Shown here piece after piece: positions 12,005-12,304 of a DNA stretch of 12,304 nt; position 1 is the first letter of the stretch; every line of letters begins with the position of its first letter. The position numbers were made by a program, and so were the translations under genes. The DNA lies in assembly GCA_035759665.1 (NCBI GenBank), contig DASTUM010000011.1:1-12304 (forward strand), in the 5' to 3' direction. Source of the DNA: Micavibrio_A sp035759665. Lineage in GTDB: Bacteria > Pseudomonadota > Alphaproteobacteria > Micavibrionales > Micavibrionaceae. The notes below the pieces were generated by a model, which saw nothing but the letters and a program-made list of their open reading frames with translations, did not search any database and had not been told where the DNA came from.

Positions 12005-12304
12005 CTATTTAGCCCGGGATTGGTTAAAAAGAAATAAATATTCTCCATAACCCTTTTCTTCCAATTGGTCCTTGGGGATAAATTTCATGGCCGCCGAATT
12101 GATACAATAGCGCGTCCCGCCATGTTCCTTCGGCCCGTCCGGGAAAACATGGCCCAGATGAGAATCCCCGCCGGACGAGCGGACTTCCGTGCGTCCGGCG
12201 AACAGTTTCTTGTCCGTACGGGTCGTAATATTGTGGTCTGCGATAGGTTTCGTAAAGGATGGCCAGCCGGTGCCGGAATCGTACTTATCCGTCGAGGAAA
12301 ACAG
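12005..12304 (-). CDS. msrB: Peptide-methionine (R)-S-oxide reductase, C-terminal part
   Basis: The last 99 residues of MsrB run off the right edge, so the N-terminus is missing. MsrB repairs the R-epimer of methionine sulfoxide in proteins. The family blocks are clear: 'LFSSTDKYDSGTGWPSF', 'FAGRTEVRSSGGDSHLGHVF', 'PDGP...GGTRYCINSAAM'. The Cys in RYCIN is the catalytic residue. The Cys-x-x-Cys pair that binds zinc in many MsrBs is replaced by 'SSGGDSHLGH', so this is the zinc-free form. The resolving Cys would lie upstream, outside the window. The stop is TAG (complement of 12005-12007), 31 nt before icd, with no terminator between. Confidence 0.93.
   Translation of the reverse strand: MFSSTDKYDSGTGWPSFTKPIADHNITTRTDKKLFAGRTEVRSSGGDSHLGHVFPDGPKEHGGTRYCINSAAMKFIPKDQLEEKGYGEYLFLFNQSRAK

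Noticed and set aside
11974..12048. Extension of the isocitrate dehydrogenase frame by 25 residues (MENIYFF...)
   Set aside because: It would overlap the msrB coding end in another frame. AGGGG is well spaced for ATG 11973, and family members start close to that point.

Overview
The window looks like chromosomal DNA of an alphaproteobacterium with moderately high GC. The basis is the style of the HU, aconitase, FolD, YggT, PrmB and MsrB proteins. A Micavibrio-like or Rhodospirillales-like host is possible, but that is inference. Most genes are housekeeping or small conserved unknowns. There is no rRNA, tRNA, CRISPR array, transposase or phage module. I found no complete new multi-gene system; the novelty is in individual genes and in short sequences between them.

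Layout, left to right. Bases 1-161 hold the end of an AT-rich plus-strand gene (about 41% GC, clearly below its neighbours). After it come a possible nine-codon leader ORF and a gene for a single-pass membrane protein with a Gln-rich tail (212-766). A DUF2795-type small protein lies on the minus strand (776-1009). A small unknown gene and a TVP38/TMEM64 (VTT) membrane protein follow on plus (1121-2063). A shared terminator separates them from a minus-strand HU protein with a Lys/Ala/Pro-rich N-terminal tail (2116-2559). The ribosomal protein uL3 glutamine methyltransferase gene prmB (2742-3671) has a 22-bp inverted repeat across its start. Three unrecognised genes follow (3683-4069 minus, 4262-4585 plus, 4627-5580 plus).

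The right half carries central metabolism. Aconitase acnA (5656-8421, minus) lies between a terminator at 5613-5634 and a 324-bp upstream gap. That gap holds a probable acnA promoter, terminator-like hairpins and a 22-codon ORF for a hydrophobic peptide with a very strong Shine-Dalgarno sequence. Next are a minus-strand HEXXH (putative metalloprotease) protein (8746-9396), then yggT-folD on plus (9509-10645). Isocitrate dehydrogenase (10714-11973) and the end of msrB (12005-12304) lie on minus, probably co-transcribed.

Aconitase and isocitrate dehydrogenase catalyse consecutive TCA-cycle steps but sit in separate transcription units here. The isocitrate dehydrogenase is the most interesting protein. 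It has the fold-type motifs of the eukaryote-like NADP enzymes, but the residues that normally contact the NADP 2'-phosphate are replaced by an Asp-Leu pair typical of NAD-using relatives.
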